From Alphaproteobacteria bacterium (GTDB taxonomy: Bacteria; Pseudomonadota; Alphaproteobacteria; CACIAM-22H2), in contig VGEI01000191.1 of assembly GCA_016869415.1 (NCBI GenBank), forward strand, positions 1 to 6,981: DNA of 6,981 nucleotides. Direction: 5' to 3'. Numbering within the stretch: the stretch's first letter is position 1; each line of letters opens with the position of its first letter. Of this stretch, positions 5,827 to 6,981 are shown piece after piece. The position numbers were made by a program, and so were the translations under genes. The notes below the pieces were generated by a model, which saw only the letters and a list, made by a program, of their open reading frames with translations, was not told the DNA's origin and did not search any database.

Positions 5827-6649
5827 AGCTGCCGACGCGCAGCTCGGAGACCAGCCCACGCAGCGCGGCGAGGGTGCTCAACCCGGTGATCTTACCGGTG
5901 CGCGGATTCTCGGCCGAAGGCACGTTCTCGATCTGCATCGAGAAGCGCGCCGCGTCGGCCTCGACCTCGATGCGGTGGATGTTGCGGTCGACACCCGGAT
6001 CGGCCCAGATCTGCAGCTGCGTGCGGTCCGGTCCGATGCCGGCCAGGCTGAGGGCAGCCGCCACGTTGACGTTCGCCGGAAAGCCACGAGCGCCGTCGCG
6101 GGCGCTGCCGTCGAAGACCTTCAGCGGCTCCTTCAGTCCTGCGAGCGAAATACCCTTCTCCACGAGATACGGCGCGCCGTCGAGGCCGCCAGGCGGCTTG
6201 CGGGTCACCATGGTGACGGAATGAATTTCGCCTTCGGCCGCCGCGCGCACGGCATCGAGGCCGAGCAATGCACCGGTCGGCGGCAGGATGCGCGCCCCCG
6301 TGGCCCGGGCGCGCTCGATCAGGTCCGTGTGGATCAGCAGCTGGCCGACGCTGAGCGGCATGAGAATCCTGCCCGCGTCGACCGTCGGGCGCGCTACGGC
6401 CAGGAACTGCGCAGGCGGCAGGCCCTCGATCACGACGTCGCACAGGCTTGCCAGCGCAGCCGGCTCGACGAAGGCGACGGAATCGCCCAGTTTCGGAATC
6501 GCCCGCTTCGCCTTGACCGGATCACGCACCGACACGGCCGCCAGGAGCAGGCCGTTCATGCCGTCCAGCAGCCGGTGCGCCACCGGCTGACCGACGGCGC
6601 CCAGGCCGGCAAGGCCGACACGCAGTAGCTTGGTATTTTGCTTCGTCAC
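5825..6649 (-). CDS. Putative L-aspartate dehydrogenase (NadX-like, DUF108 family)
   Basis: This 274-residue protein has the two-domain layout of aspartate dehydrogenases, which oxidise L-aspartate to iminoaspartate with NAD(P)+, a precursor for NAD synthesis. The N-terminal Rossmann fold shows as VGLAGLGAVGQPVAHRL at 11-27, with DVVIEGLPP at 71-79. The catalytic region has GALLGLDAVRAAAEG at 126-140, TRKPPGG at 149-155 and FPANVNVAAALSLAG at 190-204. NIHRIEVEAD at 223-232 includes His225, aligned by eye with the family's catalytic histidine. ENPRTGKITGLSTLAAL follows at 247-263. Substrate is inferred from family only; many proteobacterial members of this family are uncharacterised. The GTG start (6649-6647) has AGGGA about 8 bases upstream. 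It is the first gene of the minus-strand operon and lies 8 bp before cbiD. It is divergent from an SDR gene. Confidence 0.8.
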   Translation of the reverse strand: MTKQNTKLLRVGLAGLGAVGQPVAHRLLDGMNGLLLAAVSVRDPVKAKRAIPKLGDSVAFVEPAALASLCDVVIEGLPPAQFLAVARPTVDAGRILMPLSVGQLLIHTDLIERARATGARILPPTGALLGLDAVRAAAEGEIHSVTMVTRKPPGGLDGAPYLVEKGISLAGLKEPLKVFDGSARDGARGFPANVNVAAALSLAGIGPDRTQLQIWADPGVDRNIHRIEVEADAARFSMQIENVPSAENPRTGKITGLSTLAALRGLVSELRVGS

Positions 6650-6710
6650 GCTTCTGTCCCTATGCTTGTTCTACCCTGAAATCCTAAAGCAAACCGGCGA
6701 CGACGGGACC
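6650..6710. promoter_or_regulatory. Divergent intergenic region between the dehydrogenase and SDR genes
   Basis: The 61 bp are clearly more AT-rich (about 6661-6694) than the rest of the window and should hold the promoters of both flanking genes. I could not find a convincing -35/-10 pair on either strand. A weak inverted repeat, TGCTT (6663-6667) with AAGCA (6687-6691), may be an operator or chance. Confidence 0.4.
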
Positions 6711-6981
6711 ATGAATCAGCAAGCAGGCCAGCGTGTACCGGCCGCGCTCATCACCGGAGGCCGCCGCGGCCTGGGGCGCGGCATCGCCTGGGCTATGGCC
6801 GAATCCGGCTTCGACATCCTTCTGGCCGATCTCGAGCGCGACGCGGCGGCCGAGGAGACTCTCGCCGGCATTGGACAACGAGGCCGGCGCGCCGTGTTCG
6901 CCAGGGCCGATATTGCCGACCTTGCCGGCCACGCGGCGCTGATCGACCAGGCCTATGCGGCAATGGGTGGCCTTGATTGCT
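6711..6981 (+). CDS. Short-chain dehydrogenase/reductase (SDR), N-terminal part only
   Basis: Ninety residues are visible before the window edge. They form the start of a classical SDR Rossmann fold: a first strand AALITGG, the cofactor motif TGGRRGLG at 15-22, and a second strand ILLADLERD (36-44) ending in an acidic residue at the usual cofactor-selecting place. The acidic Asp40 points to NAD(H) rather than NADP(H), by family rule. Residues 60-68 (RAVFARADI) match the adenine-pocket strand, and MGGLD at 85-89 leads toward the missing NNAG and YxxxK motifs. A family name such as 3-oxoacyl-ACP reductase-like is possible, but the substrate cannot be inferred. The ATG at 6711 has only a weak GGGA close upstream. 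Divergent from the aspartate dehydrogenase gene. Confidence 0.85.
   Translation, partial: MNQQAGQRVPAALITGGRRGLGRGIAWAMAESGFDILLADLERDAAAEETLAGIGQRGRRAVFARADIADLAGHAALIDQAYAAMGGLDC

Noticed and set aside
5975..6628. Plus-strand open frame opposite the aspartate dehydrogenase gene
   Set aside because: It is an Arg/Gly/His-rich shadow with no recognisable motif, while the minus-strand frame matches a known family throughout.
6663..6691. TGCTT/AAGCA inverted repeat as an operator
   Set aside because: The arms are only 5 bp, 19 bases apart, and do not extend. This is expected by chance, so it is noted only within the intergenic entry.

Overview
This window is a cobalamin (vitamin B12) biosynthesis locus from a GC-rich proteobacterium, most likely an alphaproteobacterium. 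That assignment rests on strong GC bias at third codon positions, the fused CobL, a free-standing CobE and the gene content. No genus can be fixed from the sequence alone. Nearly every base is coding. There are eight genes, and the only gaps are 66, 32, 8 and 61 bp. No RNA gene, CRISPR array, insertion sequence or B12 riboswitch was seen.

Layout, left to right. Bases 1-877 (minus) hold cobD, cut off at its C-terminus by the window edge. A 66-bp gap with a GC-rich palindrome separates it from a divergent plus-strand operon, cobL-cobE-cobM (944-3311), whose genes overlap by 4 bp at each junction. cobM then meets, tail to tail with a 4-bp stop-codon overlap, a minus-strand operon. In transcription order that operon is a putative aspartate dehydrogenase (NadX-like), cbiD, cobK, and then a small gene for an exported ankyrin-repeat protein. 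A 61-bp gap separates the dehydrogenase from a divergent short-chain dehydrogenase (SDR) that runs off the right edge.

How the genes work together. CobM (C-11 methylation), CbiD (C-1 methylation), CobK (reduction) and CobL (C-5/C-15 methylation plus decarboxylation) form an unbroken run of four consecutive corrin-ring steps, from precorrin-4 to precorrin-8. CobD acts later, attaching the aminopropanol arm. CobE is a helper of unsettled function. The set mixes names from both routes: CobE and fused CobL are typical of the aerobic pathway, while CbiD is the anaerobic-type C-1 methyltransferase that here appears to stand in for CobF. CobG/CobZ, CobI, CobJ, CobH, CobB and CobNST are not in the window, so when oxygen and cobalt are used cannot be decided from it.

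The points most worth a second look are the tight coupling of a dehydrogenase of non-cobalamin family to cbiD, the exported ankyrin protein at the end of the operon with a possible leaderless promoter of its own, the CobF-to-CbiD substitution, and a CobE with a changed N-terminal motif. I found no clear evidence of a wholly new system.
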